From the NCBI GenBank assembly GCA_008828725.1, contig MEHQ01000774.1:626863-690862 (forward strand): a stretch of 64,000 nucleotides of DNA, read 5' to 3'. Under the pieces are notes generated by a model that saw nothing but the letters and a program-made list of their open reading frames with translations, did no database searches and was not told the DNA's origin. The position numbers and the translations under genes are program-made. The DNA comes from Saccharina japonica (Eukaryota > Sar > Phaeophyceae > Laminariales > Laminariaceae). Numbering within the stretch: position 1 is the stretch's first letter; each line of letters opens with the position of its first letter. Shown piece by piece: positions 24,961-36,737 of this stretch.

Positions 24961-25424
24961 GCGTCGGTCCTGGCCTCGTGTTGTCAGACCACGGCCCCTG
25001 CCTCGTTGGGGGTATGGTGACGCTAGAAGACGCTCCGTGCAACACACAAATCGCCCTACACAGTGAAGGGGGCGCCATTGCACCTTACAAGTGCGTGGCG
25101 CTCCTTGACACCGGTTCCCCCCAAACGTTCGCCAGCCGGGACGTCTTGGATCCGTATGCTCCTATTAAGCGCCGCCTCGGCGGCGTGCGAGCAATCATGC
25201 AGTACCCACTCCTCGGGTGGTTGCGGCGAATCTCTCCCTTTGCAAACCTAACGCGACCCCGTATGAGTGTCCGTTTATGTAATGCCACTGAGCCGACGTT
25301 CTCCCTCGTAGTGTGGGCTTGTGTGGTTCCTCCTTCGGCTTTGCGGCATGCAGTGCTACTGAGCCGCGATAGCTGGATGCGTGTTAACACGCGTTCGTAC
25401 CCCCCCCCCCCCCCCCCTCCCTGA
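24852..25424 (+). pseudogene. Retroelement aspartic protease fragment
   Basis: The open frame contains CVALLDTGSPQTFAS, with the DTG-type catalytic motif (LLDTGS at 25101-25118) of retropepsins. The flanking sequence also looks protease-like up to the VLLSRDSWMRV stretch. The frame ends in a C-run at about 25400-25418, where frame is lost. Confidence 0.75.
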
Positions 25425-26120
25425 CCAGACGACGACCAGGATTTCGGAGAACTGACGATATAATACCACCACGCCCCGGCAGGCGAATCGGATTACGAGA
25501 TAGACCCCGAAGTTATCGGAGGATGTTTCCATCACCTGTATGATGGTACTGTAGGCGTCACTTTGTCGAGTGAGCCTCAGTTTCTTGGGGTCAACTTGCA
25601 ACGCAGTATCGCCCCCCCTGCGCTAACAGGGCATTACGTTGTTGGCATGCCCCCTTCGGACCTCCTTCCGGTGCAAGTACACTTTGTTGCCTCAGGGCGA
25701 CAGCTCCTTTGACTGACAGGTATCGCAAACTTCGAGCCGGGCGACCTCATCGGGGTCGCTGACGCCCCACTTTTGCGTGTACCGCTGAGCGCCTTACAGC
25801 ACGACTATCGTACCACTGACTCCAGCCTTAGCCAATCAGCAGCCCTTCAGGTTTCAACTGTCACTCACTCCCCCTCCCCAGCTGAAACAGCTAAGGCCAC
25901 AGCGTCGCCCTCGCCAGCTCTATTTGCACGGTGGAACCAAGATCAGTGTTCTTCGTTCTTGCGCGTCTGGGCTCAACCGCCGCCGCACCTGAAGGAGATC
26001 GCGTTCAACTTACATGACCCCGAGTGGCCCTCCTCGGTTTTCGAGCAACTGAGTGACCTGCTCTGCGAATTTCCTGATGTGTTCTCCACTTCCAAGACAT
26101 ACGTCGGGTCCTGTTAATTT

Positions 26121-26750
26121 ATGACTTTCAAGCTTTCGGTCCCGAAAGGCAGTGCTCCGGTCACGTCCCGATCCCATCGCATTAACCCCATCCTGGCTAA
26201 AGAAGTGGAAGCGACCTCCGTCCAGGACCTGGCGGCTGGACTGATCCAACACTCGACCTCTCCATATTCGAGCCCACTGGTGGTCGTCTCGAAGAAGTCC
26301 CGTGGCGTGAGGGTCACGGTGAATAGCAAGAAGTCGAACCAAATCAGGAAGCTGAGCCAACTGCCCATTCCCCGTGTGGACCAAGTTCTAGACTCGTTCG
26401 ACTCAGGACGAGGGTTTTCCTTGTTCGACTTGGTTTCTTCCTTCCACCAGCTAGCCACCCCTAAGTATACAGTTCCTCTTACGGCGTTCTGCACACCCAC
26501 GGGCCTCGACGGGTGGCTCATCATGCCACAAGGCAGCAGTGCTCCGCCCGGATGGTTTGCAAGGTGGTTAATGAAGCCATTAAGGGTTTGCAACAGGTCC
26601 CCGCCTACCGTGACGACGCCATCGCGTCTGATTCCGACTCGAAAGCGAATGTCAGGACGATTCGCCCCCTCTTCGAGCGCACGCGAAATCATAACTTAAA
26701 GCTTTTCCCCTCGACGGCTCGACTCGGCCCTAACAAAAATGCCGATGCTC
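26121..26750 (+). pseudogene. Retroelement reverse transcriptase fragment (frameshifted)
   Basis: It reads SPLVVVSKKSRGVRVTVN, then LPIPRVDQVLD, FSLFDLVSSFHQ and LTAFCTPTGL, all hallmarks of Ty3/gypsy reverse transcriptase. Near 26545 the sense shifts to another frame, which carries the active-site box as AYRDD (26603-26617). A stop separates it from the upstream protease region. Confidence 0.85.
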
Positions 26751-26906
26751 AAGGATGTAAAGAAAATTTGGGCACTGATGAGCGGTATAAACTATTATCG
26801 TAATTGTTTGCCTGACCTGCCCGAGAGACTCGGTCCAATCTACTCCCTTCTGCGTAAGGGAGTTATGGTTTCGTTTACGCCCGCCATGGAAAAGTTTGTG
26901 CAATAA

Positions 26907-27374
26907 ATCCTCGCGGAGCTGGCAACTCGGCCGATGTTACCTAAATGGGACGCCGTCGACGGCGGGTCATGCCCGTTCCACATGTACTCTGACGCTTGCA
27001 TTGACGGGTTGGGCGCCACCCTTGAAAAGAAACAGGCAAAAGGTTCCATGAAACCCATCGCGTGCATCAGCCGTGCTACTGTCGACTCCGGGAGGCATTG
27101 GACTCCTCTTGATCTGGAGGCTGATCTAATCGTTTGGGCTCTTGAACTACTACGCGGCTACCTTTGGGAAACAAAATTCCGCATATCCTCCGATCACAAG
27201 CCATTGGAGAGAATCGACAAAGTGGGAAATTACAATGCGCGAGTCCAGCGGTGGCTTGAGTTCCTCAACGCGTTCGACAACACACTCGAATACTGTAAAG
27301 GCAGCGCAAACGGCAACGATGATTCCCTTTTCCTATTGCCGAAACCTGCCACGAAGTATAACCGCGGTGGTTGA
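26907..27374 (+). pseudogene. Retroelement RNase H fragment
   Basis: The open frame contains MYSDACIDGLGATLE (first Asp), HWTPLDLEADLIVWAL (Glu), and ISSDHKPLERI (Asp), in the order of a Ty3/gypsy RNase H. A TAA (26904-26906) cuts it off from the reverse transcriptase connection. Confidence 0.85.
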
Positions 27375-28036
27375 CATGCCTTAGCCCCGTTTAGGACGGC
27401 CTCCTCACGGCCTGCGGGCTACGCACCCCTTCCTCGCCGATCCGAGATGTCGGCTTGAGTGGGCTGCTGCCCCGCACTGACATTACTGCCTTGGGTGGGC
27501 TCCCCTTCAGCTCCGTAGATTTTCGCGGTTTTGGCACTCATGGCCCACGTATTAGGGACTGAAGACCTTTCTGCTCCTTCGGGGACATTCGACGCTCGTA
27601 TTTCTGTACCCGTCTACTCCATCGATCTTTGTCCCCGCAGCGGGCCGGTTTTTCCTGACGCCGACACCGCTTTCGCTTAGGTATTTGCCGTGCCCACTGA
27701 GGACGGCTTGGGCTCCGTAGAAGCCCCGCATACCGCGGCTCCCGATACCCAGCTCACTCCCTTTTCCGGGACTGCTACACAGGGGACCGATTCTGCCGCG
27801 ACCTCCGTCTCAATTGGGTCGGCCCCAACCATGCCTGGCACTTCCGAGCTTTCGAAGGCGATTCGCCTTCGGGCTGCGTATTCACTCCGACGCGCCGGAG
27901 AACAGCAACAGTAGCCTGGAATACACCTCCAGCTGTTGATTATGGCTTCGGGCCTGGCGTGGCCCCTTGTCCACCTGGTTGGTGTGCTCACACCCCGCCG
28001 TGAGACTCACGGCTACGGCTGGCCCCGACAAAGGCC
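27375..28036 (+). other. Retroelement spacer between RNase H and integrase
   Basis: A degenerate, Pro/Ala-rich potential coding stretch with several stops. No motif can be named; it is assigned to the element by position. Confidence 0.4.
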
Positions 28037-28615
28037 GTGGCCCCTGCGCTCGTCGCCTCGCCCATCCCCACGGAACCCATCCCGTCCGACCGCGACCGCG
28101 GCGAACCTGTGGGAACTCCCCTCTTGGGAGTTTTTCTCCCTGCTGGCGACCCGCCAACCATACCTACTGAGGTAGATGTTCTCGACGGTGCTGCTGAGTT
28201 GCAGTTTGCGGACCCCGTCGCGCGTTATTTCTACGCTGACTGCAAGCGAGAACAGCAGACAGAGACGACGTGCCACGCCGCAATTCGTTACATCATCCTC
28301 GACCGGCCGCCGGCCCTGCCACACGACTTTTTGTCGTGTTATTCCTCGCACCAGCGTCTCTTTTTATCGGATATTCAGGAGTTTGCTGGTAAAGGACGCG
28401 TACACGCGACCGACGACGACATTATCCTACTCGTCCCAAATCCGACACCGTCGCCAGCGCCTGACTCGCCCAACTCGGGGGGACGCGCAGCTTATTTTCT
28501 GAACAACGAGCCTCTTCAAATGTACGTGCCACTGCTCATGCGACCTTGGGTCATGCAAGCGTGCCATTCGACGACCTCTTGTCACCTTGTCGTCACGCGC
28601 ACGCTGCGCATGTAA
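28037..28615 (+). pseudogene. Retroelement integrase N-terminal zinc-binding region
   Basis: An open frame ending in QACHSTTSCHL...TRTLRM followed by TAA. The two histidines six residues apart match the H-H half of the integrase HHCC zinc module. After the stop, the same frame continues with RRFYWW, as expected for this region, so the TAA is a mutation within the polyprotein. Confidence 0.7.
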
Positions 28616-28732
28616 CGACGGTTCTACTGGTGGATTGGTATGAACGTATCTACCCGGTGGTAGCTCCGCCCCTGCTTAAAGTACCAAGCACGAAAACCCC
28701 CACGACCGACTGTCCGCTGGCCAGTTATCTCC

Positions 28733-29188
28733 ATGTCTCTGATAGAAAGTCCCGGTATCACCATCAGCGTCGATAATTTGGGCCCTTTTCCGGTCACGCC
28801 GAGGGGAAACTCTTACATCTGGCTCCTCACTGACGGTTCCAGTCGTCGGGCCGATATGTTCGCTGTCACTGCGGCAAAAGTCACCGCAGAGGGCACGACC
28901 AATATCTTGATCAACAAATACACGCCCCTCTGGGGGTGGCCACGCACCATACTCCCGGACAATGGCCTCCAGCTCTGGCCCAAGCTTCCACAAGCTGTCT
29001 ATCAGCTTTCGGGAGTGCGCAAGGTTGCCACCAGTTTCTATCATCCTCCCGGTAATGGAGGTGTTGCGCGTTTGCACCACGCCAAATGCTGGCTATGGCT
29101 GTCAACGAAAACCAGGACGCCTAGAATTCACGCCTTCCTCACGTCGAATTCGCGTACAACAGTTCGGCTACCTCAGCCATGGGCTTGA
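28733..29188 (+). pseudogene. Retroelement integrase core, catalytic Glu lost
   Basis: The first Asp is in ISVDNLGPFPVTPRGN (28772-28774) and the second in LPDNGLQ (28958-28960). The position 36 residues further, where D,D35E enzymes have Glu, is GCG (Ala, 29066-29068) in GNGGVARL. The core should therefore be dead even if expressed. Confidence 0.85.
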
Positions 29189-29799
29189 CGCCAGCGAAGT
29201 GCACATGGGTAGATTTTCACGTCTCCCCCTAACGGTTTTCACCCCGTGTCGAAGTCGTGGGACACCAGAGTTTGACCCGCGACCAACTGGCCTATTGCAA
29301 CCTGGCTAGAGACCGACAGCAGCGCGCGAACGACCAACAGTATTCGCCAACACCGCTTCCCGCGTTAACCGCCGGACCTCTGCTCTCGCCGACGCGCTGC
29401 GCCCGGTCCCCAAATTTGCAGTGGGAGGTTGGGCATGGGTGTACAACTCAGCCTCGACCATCCGCCAGGACGTGAAGGCCAACACGGACACTGAGGTACC
29501 GAAGGACAAACTTGCGCTCAAATTGGACGGCCCCCGGCAAAGTGCCAGCAGTTGGACCCTGCTCCTCCGCCGACACCCCGGACGGATCTCCGCTCGGCGA
29601 TAAGCTGCTGTACTTGGACCTCCCTTCCGACCTGCCCGGTTCCGATGCTCTCCGACGTACGGCGATAGCGCGTTAAAAGCCCTGAAACAACCCCCACGAC
29701 AGCAGCGACATGCCCAAATGTTTACCGGCGGGACTGACGCAGTATATACTCAACGACTTATAAACAAAATCCCATCCGTACCATGTTACTCAAGACGAC

Positions 29800-29930
29800 G
29801 TATCGGCTCCGATCCAACGCCTAGAAGTGAAGAAGATCACTGGTCATCAGTCGTTCCGGAGTCGTTGTGGAGTTATCGCGGTGATATACAAGACGCATTG
29901 TACGGTATATCAGAACCATCCTTGTAGCGG
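29800..29930 (+). pseudogene. Chromodomain-like end of the retroelement polyprotein
   Basis: The frame reads LEVKKITGHQSFRSRCGVIAV then IYKTHC, resembling the start of a chromodomain (ExEKI..H....G...YxVxW). This would place the element among chromoviruses. Similarity is by eye and weak beyond the first strands. Confidence 0.45.
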
Positions 29931-30100
29931 GAAATGGGTCTCCAACTATCTAGCCCCCGCAGTTTTCGTTATTGGGCCGGCACTCCGGACCAAGACCGCA
30001 AAATCAATTCGACCTTTACCACCGGATACGTATTGGTGCGGCTGTGGTGCCAAGATTCATCTGTGCGAGCAAGGATGCTGCTGCAGCTCGGTGGTAAGGT

Positions 30101-31745
30101 AAGGCAACATAGGTATATCAGGTACCACGGGTACGTACTAGTATGATGATACCAGGTACTCGTATACTCGAAGTATAGGATATAGGGCAAGTATAGTGTA
30201 AAGGCCTTGACCACTACTTACTGGACTTGACTGGACTGATACTGAAGCTATGGACACCACGGCTGCGTACAACAAACAACAATCCGTGCGCTGAAATAGA
30301 ATGATAACAAACGCTGCTACTACAGTAGCAAGACAGTACTGCTGTAGACTATGGTACTCGTGCTCTTCCACGGGAAGGTGACACTTGCGTTGGATGCTCC
30401 TCCAAGAGTTCACGCTGCCTGGCAAGTCCAGCATCGAGAGCCTGCGTCGCCAAAGTCGTTTCCACGGTGACAAACCCACGCGATGTCTCCCTCCCTTACG
30501 ACCTTCTTCAGGCAGTGTTTATCCAGTCAACCCTGCGGATCCCACGGCTCTTCGGGGCCTTCTGGTTCACCTTCGAGCGAGCTCATAGCTCCTTTGTACC
30601 GCTCACTATACTGCTTCGCTGTCACTACGCAGCTACGGCAAATAGCTCGAAGCGCCACCGAGTAGTATTGCAGTGCTATGGAAGGCCTTGTATCAAGCAG
30701 GGGGGGACGGCTCTCTACCGTCCCCTGTGTTCAGTTTATATGGTTGTTGTTCAGGCGTAGAGGGAGGGGACGGTGTCAGGTACCCCCCCCCCTGTCGAGA
30801 GGGCCGAAGTTGAATAATTCGACGTGGTGTGTCGAAAAAAACAATTCGGTCGCCCTTGTGCAGGTCTCCACCGAGTTATATTATGGCCAGTTTGTTGCCA
30901 CGCCAGTTCTTCTTGTAGCGAGGGGTGTTTTGCCTCTGGACGACAAAACTTATTTATACTCGTACGAGCTGGTTCCACGAAAAGCTGTAAAGTTCCACCT
31001 TCGGCAAATAACAAACGGAATACACTGTTTTTTGCAACACTAAATATATCTACACGACCGCATGAACAAGGGGAACACATCGGTGAAGCGATTGTTGTAG
31101 TGCGAGTTGTAGTTCGCGAGATATGGACATTGTCGTACCTGGTACGATATTATTTAGGGAGGCGCTATTTCACATAGGGATGGTATTTCTATAGTTAAAT
31201 CAAGATACTTTGAAATCAGGCCATATATCGGTCAGTACGTCGACATATTCGACACTAGACATGTTGACATGATCGCATCAACAAGAGGAAGACCTTCGTG
31301 ACACATTTTTTTATTTGCAAGCCGTGAGGGGCTGGTATAAGAAACGCCTCCCAAAGTACTAGAACAATGTATGGAGCAATTTTGGCACCTTTTAGGGGAA
31401 TATTTACTCCTCACGGGAATCGTTTTTGCGCTTTGGTTTTTGAGAGTTGTAACACGAAAATTTGACACGGTTGTGCGCAACAAAATTACAAAACAACTAG
31501 CGAGTGGCCTTTTTTAAAAATGGTAAATACATGTGCATGACGAACGGTCAAAGTTGCCAAAAAAAAACCCCAGAAAATATGGAAACGTGTACGTAAAGAA
31601 CGAAAAAACAATTAAACTAAAACGGCCGGACATTCGTTTTGTCTCCGTGTTGTGACGCACATCCCTGCCAAGTTTCGTTTTCCAACTCTCAAAAACCAAA
31701 GCGCAAAGTTGCGAAGGGGTCAAGCTCTGGCTGTCTCTGAAATAG
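30101..31745. other. Intergenic region after the retroelement
   Basis: The ORFs at about 30385-30760 have fairly uniform codon-like composition but no recognisable motif and may belong to the decayed 3' part of the retroelement. G- and C-runs occur near 30700 and 30782-30793. Nothing else is supported. Confidence 0.4.
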
Positions 31746-33751
31746 AGATGGGCACCGGATGGCATATTCGAAAAACCGAAAACCGGATAGGAGGCGTTAT
31801 TCTCAAAAACAAAAAACCGGTTTAACCGGTTTTTTTCAGCCGGTTTTAACCGGTTAACCGAAAATCGGTTTAACCGGTTTCGATGCGGTAAAGCATCCAT
31901 AATATTGGAAACTATTAGTGTTTTTTTTTTTATTTGCACCCTTGTTGCGCACTCCTCAAGTGTGAAGGTAAGACCCTCTTCACAGGACACAGGAATGTCG
32001 ATACTGGTCAGGGCACGCTTCTCCCTATTAATAGTAAAGTTTTTCTTGTTGCTTATCTCATGGTAGAGCTCGATAGGGAACAAGAACGGAGTACGACGTA
32101 CGAAGATAGGGCTCAGCCAAGTACCAGGCTGATCCTACTATCCATGTATCTTCCGACATGTACGATCTACGGAGACGTTTCCGTATCTAGCACGTCACGC
32201 GATATCATACGCGTTCGTACGCATTTGTCCATCTATACTCGTAATAATACGTATTGCACCTCCTCATATCTACGTGATATCATACCACCACATTACCCCA
32301 CCTTGAATTGTCGTACATGCAGATCCCACGACGATCAAACTATCAGAAATCGGAAAGGTGCGGCTATTCGAAACAAATAATACGTGGTGAGTACAATTTT
32401 CCCCACCTCGAAATGAGGCTTCAACGCCTCACGCTTGAGACAAGCACGCCATACGAGAAGAAAAGGCTGCGATATGCCAACAGCAAGCGGGTTACGATGA
32501 AGACGAAAGCCATGTAAGCTAACCGTGGCGTGAAGGTGCCGAAATAAAGCGAAATCCAAAAGACGGAAGCTTGAAGGGAAAGACAAATATAGAGAAAACA
32601 ATGCACGCTGCGATGCAAAAAGCCAAGGGACTTGAAGAGGCTACGTAGCGTGGAGCCAGTGGTTGGGAGGCTGAATAACAACATATATATGCCTTATCAC
32701 ACAAGTGCGTTAATATTGGTTATGTTCGCAACTGCGCCTCATTGAGAGGGAATAGTGATGTTGATCAACCAGATATTTATTATATATATACTTCGTATAT
32801 ATAGGTACTACTTTGGAAAGCGTCACGCCGATTGTCAGCGAAACCACTACAACCAGACCCGCGCACTACATACTCCCGAAACTGCACAAACCACCATCAG
32901 GGCTATAGCGTCATGCGACGAGCACAAGCAACAGTCGCCCTGCTCGTTAGTCTACCTGAAACGACTCAAACCTTCTGCAAAATCAAAATACCCTTACCCG
33001 CGTACTGTAAACGAAGCCACCAGCCGGTGGGTAGAAGGGGTGCACAAGGGGGAAAACACCTGTGAACAAGGCTTTTGTCTAGAAGGTCGTTGACTGTGGA
33101 CGCTCCCGCCAGTTGAACTGGAAAGTAAGTGTCACAAATTAAATAAAAAACAAACGGCATTTCGAAAATGCTCCAACCGCTTCAATACTCAACACGAAGA
33201 TTGGCTCGTCTGGGGTCCGAACCTGCAAATATTGGCTCGTCTGAGCTACTGCTGTCGTCGTTTGCCGCAGCCACGTCATCGACTACAACCACCTCTTGGC
33301 TCGTGTTGGAGTGGTGGTGTGTTGGACTTGCGAGCAGAGATGGGTGGTGTGTGTTTGGTGTGTGCGAGTGTTGGGTAGTGTTGGGTGTGCGGGGAGAGGA
33401 GAGGGGGTTGTGCCGCGGTGGACCCACCGACTTTCAGGCTAGGTGGTACTACCACCCTCTCTCCCCCAACGCCCACGTATGGTCGCCTTGTTCATTGCTG
33501 CAGTAGTTGATACGTTCTAGAGTGGGTACAATAGACGTCGGGTCAACCATCGTTGATGTTGTCACGTTCACTGGCACATTTTAGCGTAGATGAGTTATCT
33601 GGTTTTCCGGTTTAACCGCTTAACCGGTAAACCGGTTAACCGGACCTCAAAAACCGCCAGTTTTTATTTTGAAAAACCGACTAATCGCACACCCCTGATG
33701 GGTTTACAAAAACCGCGGTTAACCGGTTTTTTCTTTACCCGGTGCCCATCT
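31746..33751. mobile_element. 2.0-kb TIR element with AACCGGTT subterminal repeats
   Basis: It starts AGATGGGCACCGG (31746-31758) and ends with the exact reverse complement (33739-33751). Inside each end are several AACCGGTT/TTAACCGG words (31785-31880 and 33600-33735). No clear target duplication and no transposase ORF are visible. The layout suggests a non-autonomous hAT-like element, but the class is unproven. Confidence 0.7.
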
Positions 33752-34256
33752 AGGGGGACGGGACACACTTCAAAAGTGGACGTGCCCGCGGTCGTCCACG
33801 ACTACGTATTGCTGTGTACCTCCAGCCCGCGGGACCATGGACACCAGTAGTAGAAGTACGTCAAACGAGGTAGCAATGAGTGGCAGCGAAATTGTTGCGC
33901 GCGTAGGGCATACCGGTGCTCCTGAGCCCGTGAGTGGGCGGAGGCTCGGGTTCAGCGACATCAACGCGGTTGGCGACGCGGATGGATGGCGCACCTACAT
34001 AACAGCACTTGCGCCTGGATTTTCATACACCCACCAGTAATCCGGCATGCCCCACCCTCTTTCCGGCATAGAGCGGTGGCGGCATTGTCTTTTTTGGCGG
34101 ACATGCCGGAGCACGAGTACCACAGACGCGCTCACGTTGTGGTGCCATGCCGGGTGCCAAATTAATAGGAGGCCCAGGCGCTGTTGCACGCCGGTCTAGC
34201 AAGAGAGACAGCAGCAGCAACCACGGGTTCAAGCCCGTGCCGTGTGCCATGTGACC

Positions 34257-35148
34257 ACGGATCTACATTATTTGACTTTTTCGTGGCGCGTGTCGCGGCA
34301 TGTCGCGACGCGTCGCGGCACGTGTCGCGGCCGCGGCGTTTGTCGCGACCTGTGTCGCGTTACGTGTCGCGGCGTGTCGCGGTATCATCCGTGTCGCGGC
34401 GCATGTCGCGGCGCATGTCGCGGTAAGTGTCGCGGCAGGTGCCGCGTTACGTGTCGCGTTACGTGTCGCGTTACGTGTCGCGGCGGCTGTCGCGACATTG
34501 TTGTGAAGAATTTAACCCTACGTATCCTTCGTCGACCCAAGCGGCCTCACAATGCTCCAGCAATAAGACCAGGTGTACACACATTTTCCAGGACTATTGA
34601 TCCCATAGAAGCCTTCTGGCTCTAAAGAAAACCACGCTGAGAATAAGCGATACTAAGCAATCCACTACCCCGTTAATTATAGCCGTCGTGGCAAGTTGCT
34701 GCTCTCGGATCGATAATGCCGACTCCTACGTTATTGACGTCAACGTAGGCGTTAGTGATCTCACCAGCACATAGATCCCGTGCACTTCGCGTTAGTTTTC
34801 GGCCACAAAATCACACGTAGACAGTTTATATCTGGTATGACTGTAATACCATATCCGTGCAATCGACCTCGCTACTAAATGATGATCTACGCTGAACCCG
34901 CTACACTACGCTCCTCTCACACAGGATAAGTCGCGGACACGGTGTCGCGCAACGTCGCGGACGGCGATGCCGCGACACCTTCTTGATACTCCGGGTTGCG
35001 CCGCGACACCTACCGCGACACGCGTCGCGACATGTCGCGACATGCCGCGACGCGTCGCGGCATGCCGCATAGGGCCGCGACGTGTCGCGGCATGTGTCGC
35101 GACGCGTCGCGACACGTGTCGCGAAAAAGACAAATAATGTACATCCCT
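34257..35148. mobile_element. 892-bp TIR element with GTGTCGCG subterminal arrays and perfect 10-bp target duplication
   Basis: The outer ends are inverted (ACGGATCTACATTATTTG versus AGGGATGTACATTATTTG). The inner parts are inverted arrays of GTGTCGCGGC-type words (34280-34496) and GCCGCGACAC-type words (34931-35125). The flanks are identical: CCATGTGACC at 34247-34256 and 35149-35158. The middle (34500-34925) has no ORF of note. A 9-10 bp duplication points to a Mutator-like origin. Confidence 0.85.
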
Positions 35149-35549
35149 CCATGTGACCTGCCTGGGTCGCAGCAGGCGTAAATCTGTCCGCTCAGGTGGC
35201 ATGTCAGATGTGTCCGAATAAAATGATGCTGTTTCTAATGAGGTAGGGTTTTGTCACGAAGCTGTGTACAAGACATCCGTTCCGGACGCTGGACGGGGAG
35301 CTTATTCTTGGCTTCGGCTAACGGCGGTCACCACCCCGACCCGGAACTCCAACCCTACCCCTAATAGCCCTAACGAGAGGCGTGCCTGGTTGGTATGCCA
35401 CCTGGTCGTTGTGCTTGCAAAGGCTCTATTTTCAGTTCGAGCAAACATCTAAGGAAGTTCGCCTGAGCGGGCAGATCTGTGCGAAGACCCTGGAGCGTGT
35501 GCCCTGTGCCCTGTGCCATGTTCCGTGTGTTTGGTTGCCTCTGCTGCCA

Positions 35550-36005
35550 CGAGCAAAGATGTCGGGAGACAGCACTTTCACCCCATGACAGACAGCGTCA
35601 AGGCAAATGCCTTGACAGCCTTGACAGCAAAAAACAGGGGACGCTATGAAAAATCCCCGCTTTTTCAAAAACGCCTGACAATAATGTATAAATGAATGTG
35701 TTTTCCTGTATTTTGTTTTATTTTCGGCATTTTGCTACATTTCCGAGTCCGATCTACAGAAAGTACTGGAATTGAAGTGCAGAAATCGATGATTTGAAAT
35801 TAGCTCATATCAAACGAGTGATGATTTGAAATTAGCTCATATCAAACAAAAAAAAAACGTAGGGGTTTCCACACATATTAGGCGGCTTTTTCTGCCAGGG
35901 GGGTAGGGGACATATGTCTAGACAGCTGGATTTTCCTTGACAGACAGCCTTGACAGACAGACAGCTTGACATTGACATGTCTCCCGACATCTTTGCCAGC
36001 CAAGG
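35550..36005. mobile_element. Probable TIR element with GGCAAAGATGTCGGGAGACA ends
   Basis: GCAAAGATGTCGGGAGACA near 35553-35573 is inverted at 35978-36001, and both inner flanks are rich in TGACAGACAG words. The interior contains two copies of a 28-bp word starting GATGATTTGAAATTAGC (about 35790 and 35820). Exact ends and target duplication are not clear. Confidence 0.55.
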
Positions 36006-36216
36006 CTGAGACGGGGCTGTCATAATAAATAATTACGGTCCGCAGTTCAGTTTTACATGTCATGTGTAGCAGGGGGAAGACGCGATATTCAGTTTTATAT
36101 CGCGCGAACTGCGTACCCATATCATACGTATTATATATACGTGTATATATATACGCCAGGTGGCTTACGCTACTAATAGTTGACCCAATCTACCACGTCA
36201 ACTCGTCGGAACACTT

Positions 36217-36311
36217 TAACCCTTATAGGACTGGAGTCCCGTTTTGGGAAAAAATTACTTAAAATTAGAGTGATATGTCACCAAAACGGGACTGCAGTGC
36301 TAAAAGGGTTA
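36217..36311. mobile_element. Small MITE-like inverted repeat (about 95 bp)
   Basis: The left arm TTAACCCTTATAGGACTGGA and 12 following bases are inverted at 36280-36311 with about 27 of 32 positions pairing. No target duplication is evident. Confidence 0.6.
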
Positions 36312-36344
36312 AGTCGTATACCAGATATGTTTATTTCAGACTGT

Positions 36345-36710
36345 TTAATTTTAATTTTAATTTTAATTTTAATTTTAATTTTAATTTTAATTTTAATTTT
36401 AATTCTAAGGGCCCGTTTTAACGAAGAAAGAAAAAAATCAATTTGGAAAAAAAAAAAAAAAACAAACAAACAAACAAATCCGCTTTTCATTGGTCAACAC
36501 GCGCACCAGCACCAAAGATTAGGATCTTGGGGGGGGGGGGGGGGGGGGGGGTGCTGGTGCGTGTGTTGACCAATGAAAAGCGAATTTGAATTTTGTTTTT
36601 CCCAAATTGAATTTATTTTATACTCGTTAATATGGGCCCTAATTCTAATTCTAATTTTAATTTTAATTTTAATTTTAATTTTAATTTTAATTTTAATTTA
36701 TTTTAATTTA
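36345..36710. mobile_element. Foldback element with (TTTTAA)n ends and a G-run at its centre
   Basis: Arms of repeated AATTTT hexamers (36345-36405 and 36650-36710) are followed inward by inverted AATTCTAAGGGCCC and CAATTTGGGAAAAA. Inside these come a long inverted pair (TTCATTGGTCAACACGCGCA at 36486-36505 and its complement near 36558-36583). The tip is a run of more than 20 G. The whole stretch can fold into one hairpin. Confidence 0.75.
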
Positions 36711-36737
36711 TATATGTTTCTTCCCCCCACAAATAAA

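Larger units (their letters stand above)
23762..30100 (+). mobile_element. Degenerate Ty3/gypsy (chromovirus-like) retrotransposon
   Basis: The domain order on the plus strand is gag-like region, aspartic protease, reverse transcriptase, RNase H, integrase, chromodomain-like tail, which is the Ty3/gypsy order. The frames are broken by stops (for example just before 26121, at 26904-26906 and at 28613-28615) and by frameshifts. The integrase has lost its catalytic Glu. I could not find matching long terminal repeats by eye, so the true ends are uncertain. It is an old, inactive copy sitting between the two tyrosinase genes. Confidence 0.85.

Noticed and set aside
26114..26692. 192-codon minus-strand ORF over the reverse transcriptase
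   Set aside because: It is antisense shadow of the retroelement pol frame, which shows clear motifs on the plus strand.
22600..30900. Long terminal repeats of the Ty3/gypsy element
   Set aside because: I compared the two flanks by eye and found no convincing direct repeat; the 128-bp direct repeats at 22770-23193 are both on the same side of the element.
34160..34245. Possible tRNA (GGTTCAAGCCC-like T-loop near 34226)
   Set aside because: No matching acceptor, D-arm or anticodon stem could be built around it.
34257..35148. CRISPR-like appearance of the GTGTCGCG repeats
   Set aside because: The words are short, irregularly spaced and inverted between the two halves, with no constant spacer length; the block is a TIR element in a eukaryotic genome.
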